From Halotia branconii CENA392 (GTDB lineage Bacteria > Cyanobacteriota > Cyanobacteriia > Cyanobacteriales > Nostocaceae): a stretch of DNA of 64,000 nt. Within the stretch, counting starts at the first letter, position 1. Each line of letters begins with the position of its first letter. Below are positions 50,903 through 59,634 of the stretch, piece after piece. The notes below the pieces were generated by a model that saw only the letters and a list, made by a program, of their open reading frames with translations, was not told the DNA's origin and searched no databases. The stretch covers positions 1,777,455-1,841,454 of the forward strand of contig NZ_CP124543.1 of assembly GCF_029953635.1 (NCBI RefSeq). Direction: 5' to 3'. The translations under genes and the position numbers were made by a program.

Positions 50903-51979
50903 ATGCATCAACTCAACCCAAATCAAATATTAAAGTCTCATCTCAAAAATCCTCTGCGTTTAGCATTAACGTTGGGAGACCCAGCCGGAATTGGCCCAGA
51001 AGTGATTTTGAAAGCTTTAGCAGACTTTGAAATTAGTCAAAAGTATGATGTAACAATTATCGGGAATAAAGATTTACTAATACAAACTTATAATCAGCTA
51101 AATTCAACAACTTTAGCAAATCCAGACCAGTTGCAGATTATTGATGTGCCATTAAATAAAGAGATTGCCGATCAAATTATGATTGGTACAGGTAATGCAG
51201 CCAGTGGTGCGGCTAGTTTTGCTTATATGGAATATGCGATCGCTCACACACTAGCTGGTAAATTTGATGGCATCGTTACAGCCCCCATCGCTAAATCTGC
51301 TTGGAAGGCCGCAGGCTATAATTATCCAGGACAAACAGAACTTTTAGCCCAAAAGTCTAGTGTTGATCGCTTCGGCATGTTATTTGTAGCGCGATCGCCT
51401 CATACTAACTGGACACTTCGGATTTTGCTTGTTACCACACATATTCCCTTATGTCAAGTAGCAGACACATTAACACCGCAGTTGCTCACTCAAAAATTAG
51501 ATTTGCTGGTGGAGTGTTTAGAAACAGATTTTGGGATAATTAAAGGGAGAATTGCGATCGCAGGTTTAAATCCCCACAGTGGCGAACAGGGACAATTGGG
51601 AACAGAAGAACAAGATTGGTTAATTCCCTGGTTGGAACAAGAACGGCAAAACCGCCCCAATTTACAGCTAGATGGGCCAATACCACCAGATACAATGTGG
51701 GTGAAGCCGGGTCAAGCTTGGTATGGTAATTCTTCTGTGCAGAATCCAGCTGATGCTTATTTAGCACTTTACCATGACCAAGGCTTAATTCCTGTGAAGC
51801 TGATGGCATTTGATCGTGCAGTTAATACTTCTATTGGTCTACCTTTTGTGCGGACTTCCCCAGACCACGGAACCGCGTTTGATATTGCAGGTAAAGGAAT
51901 TGCTGATGCTACAAGTATGAAAGCAGCGATAGAATTGGCCGCTGAATTGGTTAGTCAAAGAATAGCTGCAATAAATTAG
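50903..51979 (+). CDS. pdxA: 4-hydroxythreonine-4-phosphate dehydrogenase
   Basis: 358 residues from ATG 50903; the frame is open upstream to a TTG at 50855, but that part is repeat-derived. [20 protein letters not shown] is the PdxA start; [18 protein letters not shown] with the metal ligand region, [11 protein letters not shown] and [20 protein letters not shown] (metal-binding His) and [17 protein letters not shown] follow. It oxidises 4-phosphohydroxy-threonine in the DXP-dependent pathway to pyridoxal phosphate. The next gene is 51 bases downstream. Confidence 0.95.
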   Translation: MHQLNPNQILKSHLKNPLRLALTLGDPAGIGPEVILKALADFEISQKYDVTIIGNKDLLIQTYNQLNSTTLANPDQLQIIDVPLNKEIADQIMIGTGNAASGAASFAYMEYAIAHTLAGKFDGIVTAPIAKSAWKAAGYNYPGQTELLAQKSSVDRFGMLFVARSPHTNWTLRILLVTTHIPLCQVADTLTPQLLTQKLDLLVECLETDFGIIKGRIAIAGLNPHSGEQGQLGTEEQDWLIPWLEQERQNRPNLQLDGPIPPDTMWVKPGQAWYGNSSVQNPADAYLALYHDQGLIPVKLMAFDRAVNTSIGLPFVRTSPDHGTAFDIAGKGIADATSMKAAIELAAELVSQRIAAIN

Positions 51980-52030
51980 AACTTTTTATTATTTCAAGCT
52001 CATTTCAATTTTGCTTTGAGGAATTAAACC

Positions 52031-52663
52031 GTGACTCAAGCCTTACCCAAAATATTTACATTTGAAGAATTTGCTGCTAAATATCCAGACAAATCAGGAA
52101 AGCATTATGAACTCCATGATGGAGAAGTAGTCGAAATGCCACAACCAACAGGCGACCATGAAGAGATTGTCACATTTTTAGCGACAAAAATCACTTTAGA
52201 ATATAGTCGCCTCAGTCTGCCGTATGGCATACCCAAGACAGTATTAGTTAAACCACCTCAACGTGAATCTGCTTACTCGCCAGATGTGCTGTTGTTAAAT
52301 CGCCCCAATTTAGTAAATGAACCTCTGTGGAAACAAAAATCAACTGTTATTCAAGCAGCATCTATTCCTTTAGTGGTTGAGGTGGTGAGTACTAATTGGC
52401 GGGATGATTATCATAAAAAATACGCTGACTATGAGGAAATGGGGATTCCTGAGTACTGGATTGTTGATTATGCTGCTTTAGGCGGTAGAGAGTTTATTGG
52501 TAAGCCCAAACAACCTACTATTTTGGTTTGCTGTTTAGACGAAGGCGAGTATCAAATTAATAAATTTCGAGGAGATGAGCGTATTCAGTCCTTAGTATTT
52601 CCAGATTTGAATTTAACGGCACAACAGATTTTTGAGGCTGGAGGGACAATAGTAAATTCATAG
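52031..52663 (+). CDS. Uma2-family (DUF820) putative endonuclease
   Basis: 210 residues from GTG 52031, 51 bases after pdxA with TGAGGA upstream. Family features: FTFEEFAAKYPDKSGKHYEL, ESAYSPDVLLLNRPNL, IPLVVEVVSTNWRDDYHKKY and GIPEYWIVDYAALGG, i.e. the PD-(D/E)xK nuclease fold of Uma2 proteins. Only distantly similar to the member at 47427-48062. Role unknown. Confidence 0.9.
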   Translation: MTQALPKIFTFEEFAAKYPDKSGKHYELHDGEVVEMPQPTGDHEEIVTFLATKITLEYSRLSLPYGIPKTVLVKPPQRESAYSPDVLLLNRPNLVNEPLWKQKSTVIQAASIPLVVEVVSTNWRDDYHKKYADYEEMGIPEYWIVDYAALGGREFIGKPKQPTILVCCLDEGEYQINKFRGDERIQSLVFPDLNLTAQQIFEAGGTIVNS

Positions 52664-52672
52664 GAAAAATAA

Positions 52673-53134
52673 TTATTCTTCTATTTTGAACTTGTGTAAT
52701 TTGCGCTCCCATCTGGCAAATAAACTCCCCTCGTCAACCTCATCTGTCTGTTCACTTTCATTAATGAGGTCTTGGTTTTTCTCTTCTAATTCACGCATAT
52801 ACTGCCTGAGTATACCTCCAACTGCGATCGCTCTGATTTTATGCAGCTGACGGGTTAATTCTAAAAACCATTCTTTATCAGCTACCAAATCTGATTCTTT
52901 CACCTAATACTTGAGAATTTCTGGAATCAGCAGCGTCGGGTCATGGTGTTTTGCGATCGCGCTAATATGAGTAATGGGTTGGTAATCAATCCGTAAGCAC
53001 TTTTGCCACAATGCGACCCATTTAGCATGAGAAAGGTAGCCATGACTGAAATAAGAAGGTTGCACCATTGCCAAAATATGCAAATGTGGGTGTGCTGATA
53101 CTCTGTCTCTTTCTTTGGTAACTTCTACTTCCAT
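52673..53134 (-). pseudogene. Remnant of a plasmid-type rolling-circle Rep protein
   Basis: Two frames that abut exactly (53134-52904 and 52903-52673) are in the same phase, separated only by a TAG: PEILKY-stop-VKESDLVADKEW. Together they read as the middle and end of a Rep_1/RepL-like replication initiator: AHPHLHILAMV is the His-rich HUH metal motif, WVALWQKCLRIDY and LTRQLHKIRAIAVGGILRQY follow. The N-terminal part is missing (a stop lies just upstream of the ATG). So this is a truncated, stop-containing relic, probably of an integrated plasmid. Confidence 0.75.
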
Positions 53135-53218
53135 TAAACCTTAACGCTTCTCTGTGTTAAAAAAGTAGTATTTTTAAACCCAGACAGACGCAGAGTTTTA
53201 CTAAATTTAACCCGTGCT

Positions 53219-53923
53219 TTATTCCGGCAGTTCAAACTTGTAACCATAACCTCGAACGGTTTTAATAAACTCAGGTACACTAGTATCAACTTCCATCTTC
53301 TTGCGAAGTTGACCAATATGCACATCAACTACCCGGCCATCTCCCACATATTCGCAACCCCAGATTTTTTGAATTAGCTGTGGACGACTCCAAGCTTGTC
53401 CAGGATGACTTGCCAAAAAATGCAAGATATTAAACTCCAAAGCTGTTAAAGCTAAAGGCTTATTATTAAGTGTGACTTCCCGACCATCGGGATTAATTGC
53501 TAGCTGCTTAAAAACGAGGCGCTGTGTTGGAGAAGGGTTGATAGTGCGTATGCGTCTCAAGAGTGCTTGTATGCGGACTTCCACTTCTGCCAGACTAAAA
53601 GGCTTAGTCATAAAGTCATCAGCACCAGCAGCAAGAATTTTAATTTTATCAGCTTCGTCAGTCCGTCCAGTCAAAATCATCACTAAAACATTAGTCCGAC
53701 TTTGCATTTCTTGGCAAAGGTGATAACCGTTTGTATCTGGCAAATTCCAATCTAAAATTACCAAAGCTGGATCGAAGTTATCAAACAATGAAAGAGCAGT
53801 TTTACCATCTGCGGCAGACTCTATTTGATATTTTCGACTTAAAAAGCGATATATAAGATTACGGACACTGAAATCGTCATCCACAACAAGAATTTTGGGA
53901 TTTGTAGCAGAAAGCATAACCAT
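53219..53923 (-). CDS. OmpR/PhoB-family response regulator
   Basis: 234 residues. Receiver 10-124 with DDD at 15-17, phosphoacceptor Asp58 (LVILDWNLPDTNGYHLC), TGRTDEADK and TKPFSLAEVEVRIQALLRRI; winged helix 135-232 ending IKTVRGYGYKFELP with VVDVHIGQLRKKM as the recognition region. No partner kinase nearby. It is divergent from the HTH-NACHT gene, and the 566-base gap between them contains repeated GGTAT sites, so it could regulate or be regulated through these. Confidence 0.9.
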   Translation of the reverse strand: MVMLSATNPKILVVDDDFSVRNLIYRFLSRKYQIESAADGKTALSLFDNFDPALVILDWNLPDTNGYHLCQEMQSRTNVLVMILTGRTDEADKIKILAAGADDFMTKPFSLAEVEVRIQALLRRIRTINPSPTQRLVFKQLAINPDGREVTLNNKPLALTALEFNILHFLASHPGQAWSRPQLIQKIWGCEYVGDGRVVDVHIGQLRKKMEVDTSVPEFIKTVRGYGYKFELPE

Positions 53924-54489
53924 AACGTTTTAGCCTATTGTTGATCTGGCGATTCGCTGTGGGTAGATATATTTATTGAGAAGCCACTCTTAGAACATCT
54001 TGTTGCACGCACTTTTTGGGAGATTTATTTACGCCTACCCTGGTTTATTACGTAGACGTAAAGCAGCTTGTCGCCAGACATTGTCACTGTATTACTTAGC
54101 CATATTTAATTTTCTATTAAATTTATGAAAACTTCAGCTATACTAATGCATACCAAATGTATGAGTTTTGTTTGAATTTGGTATGTCTTTGGTATTTAGT
54201 GGTATGATTTTAAGTCTTCTGGGTTAACAAAAACTTTATTTTGGGTATATTCTCTTATCTACAAATAAACTTTGCTGAGCTTTGCCCTTGAACCGTACCC
54301 CTAGAGAACGTTTCAGCGAACGGCTAAGCCTTTTTCCCTCTTGGTTATTATAACTTCTGTAATATATTTGACTCTCAAATTACTCAAAGGGAATACCTTC
54401 TATGTAAGACTATAAGGCATTTTTCCGGATTGCATCTACGTACATCCATAATATTGACTGTAAAAAAGCATAAGTATACTATTCGGAAT
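53924..54489. promoter_or_regulatory. 566-base divergent intergenic region
   Basis: Contains the promoters for the response regulator (left) and the NACHT gene (right), and the GGTAT site cluster listed separately. A piece ACTTATCTACAAATAAAC-like AT-rich DNA and an ACCGTACCCCTAGAGAACG stretch near 54292 have no assigned role. No repeat arrays. Confidence 0.4.
54149..54205. promoter_or_regulatory. Cluster of GGTAT-type sites in the regulator/NACHT divergent region
   Basis: GGTAT occurs at 54180-54184, 54191-54195 and 54201-54205 (periods 11 and 10, about one helical turn), the first two inside TTTGGTAT. A fourth copy is inverted at 54149-54154 as part of the dyad CATACCAAATGTATG. The spacing is typical of cooperative protein binding. 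It lies 226 bases upstream of the response regulator and 285 upstream of the NACHT gene. Confidence 0.5.
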
Positions 54490-56922
54490 ATGACCAGCCA
54501 AGGACTAAGAGCATCACCAGAAGGCATCAGAACAGCAAAAATAGCTTTAACTGATAAAACCCTAAGTCAGCATAAATTAGCAGTATCTTTAGGTATTACA
54601 CGTCAACCAGTGTCTAAGTTTTTTGCAGGTGAACCAGTTTCTCGTAATTGTTTTGTGCAAATTTGCCAACAACTAGGACTATCTTGGCAAAAAGTCGCTG
54701 GTTTACCTGAAAATATTGCATTTCAGGTGGGCGCTAAAGTACGTACTGATAGTATTGATACTGATAAATTAGTATATGAACTACGCCAAAAACGTCAAGA
54801 TAAAATCCATGACCAATGCAGTACTCTACAAATGCTGGATATTGCTCAGCCAATTTTATTGAGTGACATTTACACTAACATAAATATCTTAGAAGAAATA
54901 ACCAGCCAAAAATGGCTAGAGATTTCAGAACTATTAAAAGATTTTAACCCCGACTTAAACTTCAATCGACTCGGAGGAGATAAGCAGCCAAGAAGTTTAC
55001 CAGGATTAGAAGCTGCATTGCGATACTCAAAGTTAATGATGCTAGGTAAGCCAGGTTCAGGCAAAACCACATTTTTACAGCATCTAGCAATTGAGTGTAA
55101 TCAAGGTAAATTTCAACCGCATCTTATAGCAATATTTATCAGACTAAAAGAATTTGCTGAGGATGCTAAAAGTGAGAATGAATTCAATTTATTGAAATTT
55201 ATCAGCCAGGAATTTCTCAGCTGTGGGATTGACGAAGAATCAACTACAACCATACTAGCTCAAGGTAAAGCGTTGGTTTTGCTAGATGGATTAGATGAAG
55301 TGCCATCTTCTCAGGCAGATAAAGTTACTAGAGAACTACGCAGATTTACACAATATTACTATAAAAATCAGTTTGTTATGAGCTGCCGAATTGCTGCTCA
55401 ACAATACAAATTTCCAGGATTTACAGAAGTTGAGGTCGCAGATTTTAACTATGAACAAGTCGAAGTTTTTGTGAAAAACTGGTTTTTTGCTGTCGCGCAC
55501 AAGTCAAGAGAAGACGGGGAAGCTACAGGAAATTTATTTATTCATCAATTGAACCTCTCAGAAAATCAGCAAATTCGAGAATTGGCTGTAACACCGCTAT
55601 TTTTGCATTTAATTTGCTTGGTGTTTCAAGAGAAAGCTGGATTTCCATTTAATCAAACTAAGTTATATGAGCAGATATTAAATATCCTGCTAACTAGATG
55701 GGACGAAGTGAAAGGTATTAAACGAGTGCAGGCATACCATAATTTAACTATCGCAGCAAAGAAACAACTATTGTATCATATTGCTGCTATTACTTTTGAA
55801 CAAGGTAATTTATTTTTTGAGCAAGAGAAAATTCAACATATAATTGCTGATTATTTAGGCAACTTTGGCAATAACAATACAGACTTAAGTGAAGTTTTGC
55901 TGAAAGAAATTGAAGTCCAGCATGGTTTTTTGGTAGAACGAGCAAGAGGAGTTTACTCTTTTTCTCACTTGACATTGCATGAGTATTTTACTGCTAAAAA
56001 TATTGTTGAAAATCACCAATTAAACTTTGGGGAAAATCTCGTAAATCAAATAACTAAAAAACACTGGCATTATATATTGTTCTTAACCGTGAGCATGTTG
56101 CCTAAAACTGATGAAATCTTATGGTTAATGAAACACAAAATTGATTCGTTAGTATCTGCTGAAGTTAAAATACAAGACTTTCTCATTTGGCTGTATCAAA
56201 AATCAGGTTCAGTCTCTACTCACTACAAAGCAGTAGCTATTCGCGCTTTTTACTTGGTTTGCGTTGGAAGGACTCCGCAGGATAATTATTTGAGAGAACG
56301 CCTTGTACAGGCTTGTAGGCATAGCTTCGTTTATTCTGCTGGTGTTGTGACAAGAAAAGACAACCTTAGTTCTTGTTGTCAGCTTCGTTCTTTTATTCAT
56401 ACTCCTAACTATAGCTTGGAATGTGCCCTACTTGGCGATATAGCTTTTAACCCTGACCTTGCCCTTGATGAGTTTTTAACTAGTACTCTTACCTGTGTTA
56501 GTGAGCTGAATTTTGCTTTGAAGCATAGTCTCAAAAATGCTATTTTTATTGATCATGTCCATGCTCTAAGCATTGCTTTTAATGAAGCTCTGGAATTATT
56601 ATCAGAATCTGAATTTAAGCAAGTTTTACACAATCTTAAAAAAGAACTACCTCAGACAGATCATAATTCCCATAATTTTAGAGAATGGTGGCAGACTAAT
56701 GGTCAACTTTGGGGTCAAAAGCTCAGAAATGGAATCATTAAATATCGTAATATCGGTCATGATTGGCAGTTTAATCAACAGCAAATAGAACTGCTACATC
56801 AATATTACGACGCTAATAAGTTATTAGTGGATTGTCTAAATTGTGCAGTAAATATAACTCCATTAATACGCCAAGAAATTGAGGAAACGTTATTATTAGC
56901 CAATTGCCATATTAAACACTAA
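54490..56922 (+). CDS. NACHT-family NTPase with N-terminal helix-turn-helix domain
   Basis: 810 residues from ATG 54490; a TTG at 54430 would add 20 residues. Residues about 5-72 form a Cro/HTH-like domain (LSQHKLAVSLGITRQPVSKF). The NACHT module has Walker A LGKPGSGKTTFLQHLA at 184-199 and Walker B LVLLDGLDEV at 262-271, followed by SCRIAAQQYKFPGF. The C-terminal helical part ends with FREWWQTNGQLWGQKLRNGI and IGHDWQFNQQQIELLHQYYD, a tail common in cyanobacterial NACHT proteins. Bacterial NACHT proteins include anti-phage sensors; with an HTH as the effector end, it might instead be a ligand-controlled transcription factor. No WD40 or TPR repeats. No toxin-like partner gene is adjacent. Confidence 0.9.
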   Translation: MTSQGLRASPEGIRTAKIALTDKTLSQHKLAVSLGITRQPVSKFFAGEPVSRNCFVQICQQLGLSWQKVAGLPENIAFQVGAKVRTDSIDTDKLVYELRQKRQDKIHDQCSTLQMLDIAQPILLSDIYTNINILEEITSQKWLEISELLKDFNPDLNFNRLGGDKQPRSLPGLEAALRYSKLMMLGKPGSGKTTFLQHLAIECNQGKFQPHLIAIFIRLKEFAEDAKSENEFNLLKFISQEFLSCGIDEESTTTILAQGKALVLLDGLDEVPSSQADKVTRELRRFTQYYYKNQFVMSCRIAAQQYKFPGFTEVEVADFNYEQVEVFVKNWFFAVAHKSREDGEATGNLFIHQLNLSENQQIRELAVTPLFLHLICLVFQEKAGFPFNQTKLYEQILNILLTRWDEVKGIKRVQAYHNLTIAAKKQLLYHIAAITFEQGNLFFEQEKIQHIIADYLGNFGNNNTDLSEVLLKEIEVQHGFLVERARGVYSFSHLTLHEYFTAKNIVENHQLNFGENLVNQITKKHWHYILFLTVSMLPKTDEILWLMKHKIDSLVSAEVKIQDFLIWLYQKSGSVSTHYKAVAIRAFYLVCVGRTPQDNYLRERLVQACRHSFVYSAGVVTRKDNLSSCCQLRSFIHTPNYSLECALLGDIAFNPDLALDEFLTSTLTCVSELNFALKHSLKNAIFIDHVHALSIAFNEALELLSESEFKQVLHNLKKELPQTDHNSHNFREWWQTNGQLWGQKLRNGIIKYRNIGHDWQFNQQQIELLHQYYDANKLLVDCLNCAVNITPLIRQEIEETLLLANCHIKH

Positions 56923-57128
56923 TATTGTTATATTTAAGATATATTTTGCATATCAAATTTTTAAAGTTAAACATAAATTATTTTGACTGCTAATTAACTA
57001 TTAAAAATTTCAGTATGATGCTTATCTACCATAAGAGATATTTTGAAATATTCATACCAGAGAAAGATAAATTGTATTTATATAATTCGTTAAGTTGCTA
57101 CTAATGCAACAAGTTAGGTAAAGCTTAA

Positions 57129-57704
57129 ATGAATAACAATGTGCTAAACAATATCATTCCCTCACAGCCACCAATTGAGGGTCAGTCTGATGCTTATGCA
57201 CTTAAGTCTAGATTGGAATGGGGCGAACCGGCTTTTACAATATTGGATATACGCGATCGCATGACCTACAATGAAGGTCACATTATGGGTGCGATGCCCA
57301 TGCCAATGGAAGATTTGGTAGATAGAGCTTCGTCATCTTTAGAAAAGAGCCGTGACATCTACATTTATGGTGCTAGCGATGAAGAAACAGCCCAAGGCGT
57401 ACAAAGTTTGCGTGCTGCTGGGTTTAAACATGTATCTGAACTCAAAGGCGGTTTGGCAGCATGGAAGGCCATTGGAGGCCCAACAGAAGGTATAGTTGAA
57501 GCTATGACTCCCGCAGGTGCGGATGATTACAATGTTGTAGCTCGGATGCAAAATCACCAAGAAAATCAACAAAAGGCAGTGAGTACGCCGACACAAAGCA
57601 CTACACAATCACCAACTCCCGCAACTACACAAGAACCCACAAACGAATCTAATGTGGGATTAAAAACAGAAAATCAGCCAGAAAATCAGCAGAAAGACGA
57701 ATAA
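57129..57704 (+). CDS. Rhodanese-fold protein lacking the catalytic cysteine
   Basis: 191 residues. Residues about 25-120 are a rhodanese domain (TILDIRDRMTYNEGHIMGAM and ELKGGLAAWKAIGGPTEG). The active-site loop, normally YCxxGxRS, reads IYGASDEETAQGVQSLRAAG, so the sulfur-carrying Cys is absent and sulfurtransferase activity is not expected. The tail after about residue 140 is a Gln/Thr/Asn/Pro-rich low-complexity segment. It may be a binding or scaffold protein. About 200 AT-rich bases separate it from the NACHT gene. Confidence 0.85.
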   Translation: MNNNVLNNIIPSQPPIEGQSDAYALKSRLEWGEPAFTILDIRDRMTYNEGHIMGAMPMPMEDLVDRASSSLEKSRDIYIYGASDEETAQGVQSLRAAGFKHVSELKGGLAAWKAIGGPTEGIVEAMTPAGADDYNVVARMQNHQENQQKAVSTPTQSTTQSPTPATTQEPTNESNVGLKTENQPENQQKDE

Positions 57705-57758
57705 TAGTCGAAATACAAAAAACAAACATTAAAGTTATTTGACTAACGATCATTGACT

Positions 57759-58388
57759 TCAGTGTTCAAATAAATCCTTAAATTGCAGTAAATCTAAGGA
57801 AACTATCGTTGGCAGAACTTGAAAGCATTCTTGAGCAAGTTCCCAACGATCTTCTCGTTGCAGCATTTCAATGAGCTTTTGCCGAACAGTAAGTAAGTAG
57901 CGGACATCATTGGCAGCATAACTAAGTTGAGCCTCAGATAAATTAGCAGCGTTACCCCAATCAGAACTTTGAGCGCTTTTATCTAATTCTACTTGTGTTA
58001 ATTCTTGCACCACATCCTTGAGTCCGTGGCGATTAGTGTAAGTGCGGGCTAGCTTACTAGCAATTTTGGTACAAAAAATTGGCTGAACTTTGATAATTAG
58101 GTAATGGCGTAAAGTCGCAACGTCAAAACGAGCAAAGTGGAATACCTTCACCACATTTGCCGCTTCTAGGAGTTTTTTGAGATTGGGGGCATTCGTTTGA
58201 CCTCTGGCTATACGAATCACCGTTACCTTACCTTCAAGGTTGCATAACTGGACAAGACACAAGCGATCGCGTTGGGGTAACAAACCCATAGTTTCGGTAT
58301 CAACCGCGATCGCTTCGGATTCTAAATATTCGCTAAGGGCAGCATCACTAAGATCGCGATCGCTAACCTGAAAATCTTGTAATCTCAT
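57759..58388 (-). CDS. RNase D-like 3'-5' exonuclease (DEDDy)
   Basis: 209 residues. The four acidic residues of DEDDy exonucleases are visible: Asp and Glu in IAVDTETMGLLPQRDRLCLV, Asp in FHFARFDVATLRHYL, and the Tyr-x-x-x-Asp in LSYAANDVRYLLTV. There is no HRDC domain, as in other short cyanobacterial and proteobacterial members. It probably trims RNA ends (tRNA or structured RNAs). It converges on the rhodanese-like gene. Confidence 0.92.
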   Translation of the reverse strand: MRLQDFQVSDRDLSDAALSEYLESEAIAVDTETMGLLPQRDRLCLVQLCNLEGKVTVIRIARGQTNAPNLKKLLEAANVVKVFHFARFDVATLRHYLIIKVQPIFCTKIASKLARTYTNRHGLKDVVQELTQVELDKSAQSSDWGNAANLSEAQLSYAANDVRYLLTVRQKLIEMLQREDRWELAQECFQVLPTIVSLDLLQFKDLFEH

Positions 58389-58528
58389 GAATCACTCAAC
58401 AATAAATGCAGTGTCTTCCAGATAAATTTACCGTTAAACACTACATTATTATTGTGCAAAAAATCAGCAATTAAATTTATTTAATACAAATAGGCATAAA
58501 ATCTACTCGTTTATTTTTTACTGTTTAG

Positions 58529-59092
58529 TTATTTCCGCCGCGCTGTACTAGTATGAACAAAAATTTGCGTGAGGTAAACTTCGCCTTGCTGATTGGCAGC
58601 AACGCCAATCCCAGTGAGGTTGTAATTCCCTCTCAGGTTCTTTAAATGTCCAGGACTTTCCAGCCAACCAATAACAGCTTGACTAGCGGGATTAGTGTAC
58701 CCTTGATTAAAAGCGACATTTTCTGCTGCACTGTTGTAGTGCAGGGGAATAGCTTTGACCCTAAGTTCAAATCCCTGATGGCTAAATGGGACTTTACCTC
58801 TAGCCATATTTTGACTATGAATCCTTGCCTGTCGAGTAATATTTGCATTTAGTTTCAACTTTGGCAGTTTTTTAGAAGCCCGATATCGATTAATTTGGTC
58901 AAAAACTGATTTTTCTAAAGCAGTTGTTTGAAAAACAGTAGTCGATGCTGCAACCTGATTTGAAGGAATCGATAACGGTTGATCGTCAGTGGCTTGTTTG
59001 GTTGAACTGTGACTTGGTACAGGAGCATTCATTAATCCCGTGGCAAGGACAAGCGTACTTAAAGCGATGCCAAAAGCAGTTTGTCGGAACAT
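58529..59092 (-). CDS. Secreted CAP-domain (SCP/PR1-like) protein
   Basis: 187 residues with a signal peptide (about 1-25). CAP motifs in order: FDQINRYRASKKLPKLKLN, ITRQARIHSQNMA, AENVAFNQGY, and GWLESPGHLKNLRGNYNLTG with IGVAANQQGEVYLTQIFV. The paired His and Glu residues that bind metal in CAP cavities are present. The role of bacterial CAP proteins is poorly known; extracellular or periplasmic. Single gene with its own upstream region. Confidence 0.92.
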   Translation of the reverse strand: MFRQTAFGIALSTLVLATGLMNAPVPSHSSTKQATDDQPLSIPSNQVAASTTVFQTTALEKSVFDQINRYRASKKLPKLKLNANITRQARIHSQNMARGKVPFSHQGFELRVKAIPLHYNSAAENVAFNQGYTNPASQAVIGWLESPGHLKNLRGNYNLTGIGVAANQQGEVYLTQIFVHTSTARRK

Positions 59093-59634
59093 GGAGACTT
59101 ACGCAATATATACTTAGTTAGACCTATACTCTACCTTCTTGTTCCTAAAATATATACCAGGATACTTTTCAAAATTAATAAATTTAGGACAACTTGGCAG
59201 ATTTTTTACAGAAAATACAAGTACTAGCCTCCGAATTTTAAATATTTAGATGGATCAGGCTTCTAAAGCCACAATTGTTGCTTGATACTAGGAGATAACA
59301 TGATCAGTTCTTCAATGAATAGTGTATTTTCCACTAGATAAATGTTATGTCAACTACATTTTTTTAAAAAACTTAGTCTGAAATTTTATACTTAAGTACT
59401 TAGGGCTTGTTGAGAAAGTCCTTTGGTGAGGGTAGGCAATAGAGAACAGGGAACAGGGAACACTTCGGCTACGCGGTAGTTGAATCTCGACTTCGCTCGA
59501 TTGCCGCGTAGTCGAAACTTAGTGCATTGCAGGGAACAATTTTATAGCCGTAGCCACATAGGTTAGGACATTTTAAAAGCATGAATGCTAGGAATGGCAA
59601 TAGTTTTACCTCCTGCCCCCTGCCTTTTGGAAGC
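59093..59634. repeat. Gap holding an inverted dispersed repeat
   Basis: 542 bases. From about 59441 to 59545 there is AGAACAGGGAACAGGGAACA followed by CTTCGGCTACGCGGTAGTTG and ATCTCGACTTCGCTCGATTG, the reverse orientation of the repeat block at 12783-12900 and part of 42105-42175. The rest is AT-rich with no gene seen. Confidence 0.75.

Noticed and set aside
52904..52906. In-frame TAG in the Rep remnant read as a recoded amino acid
   Set aside because: Pyrrolysine use is unknown in cyanobacteria, the N-terminus is also missing, and decay explains both.
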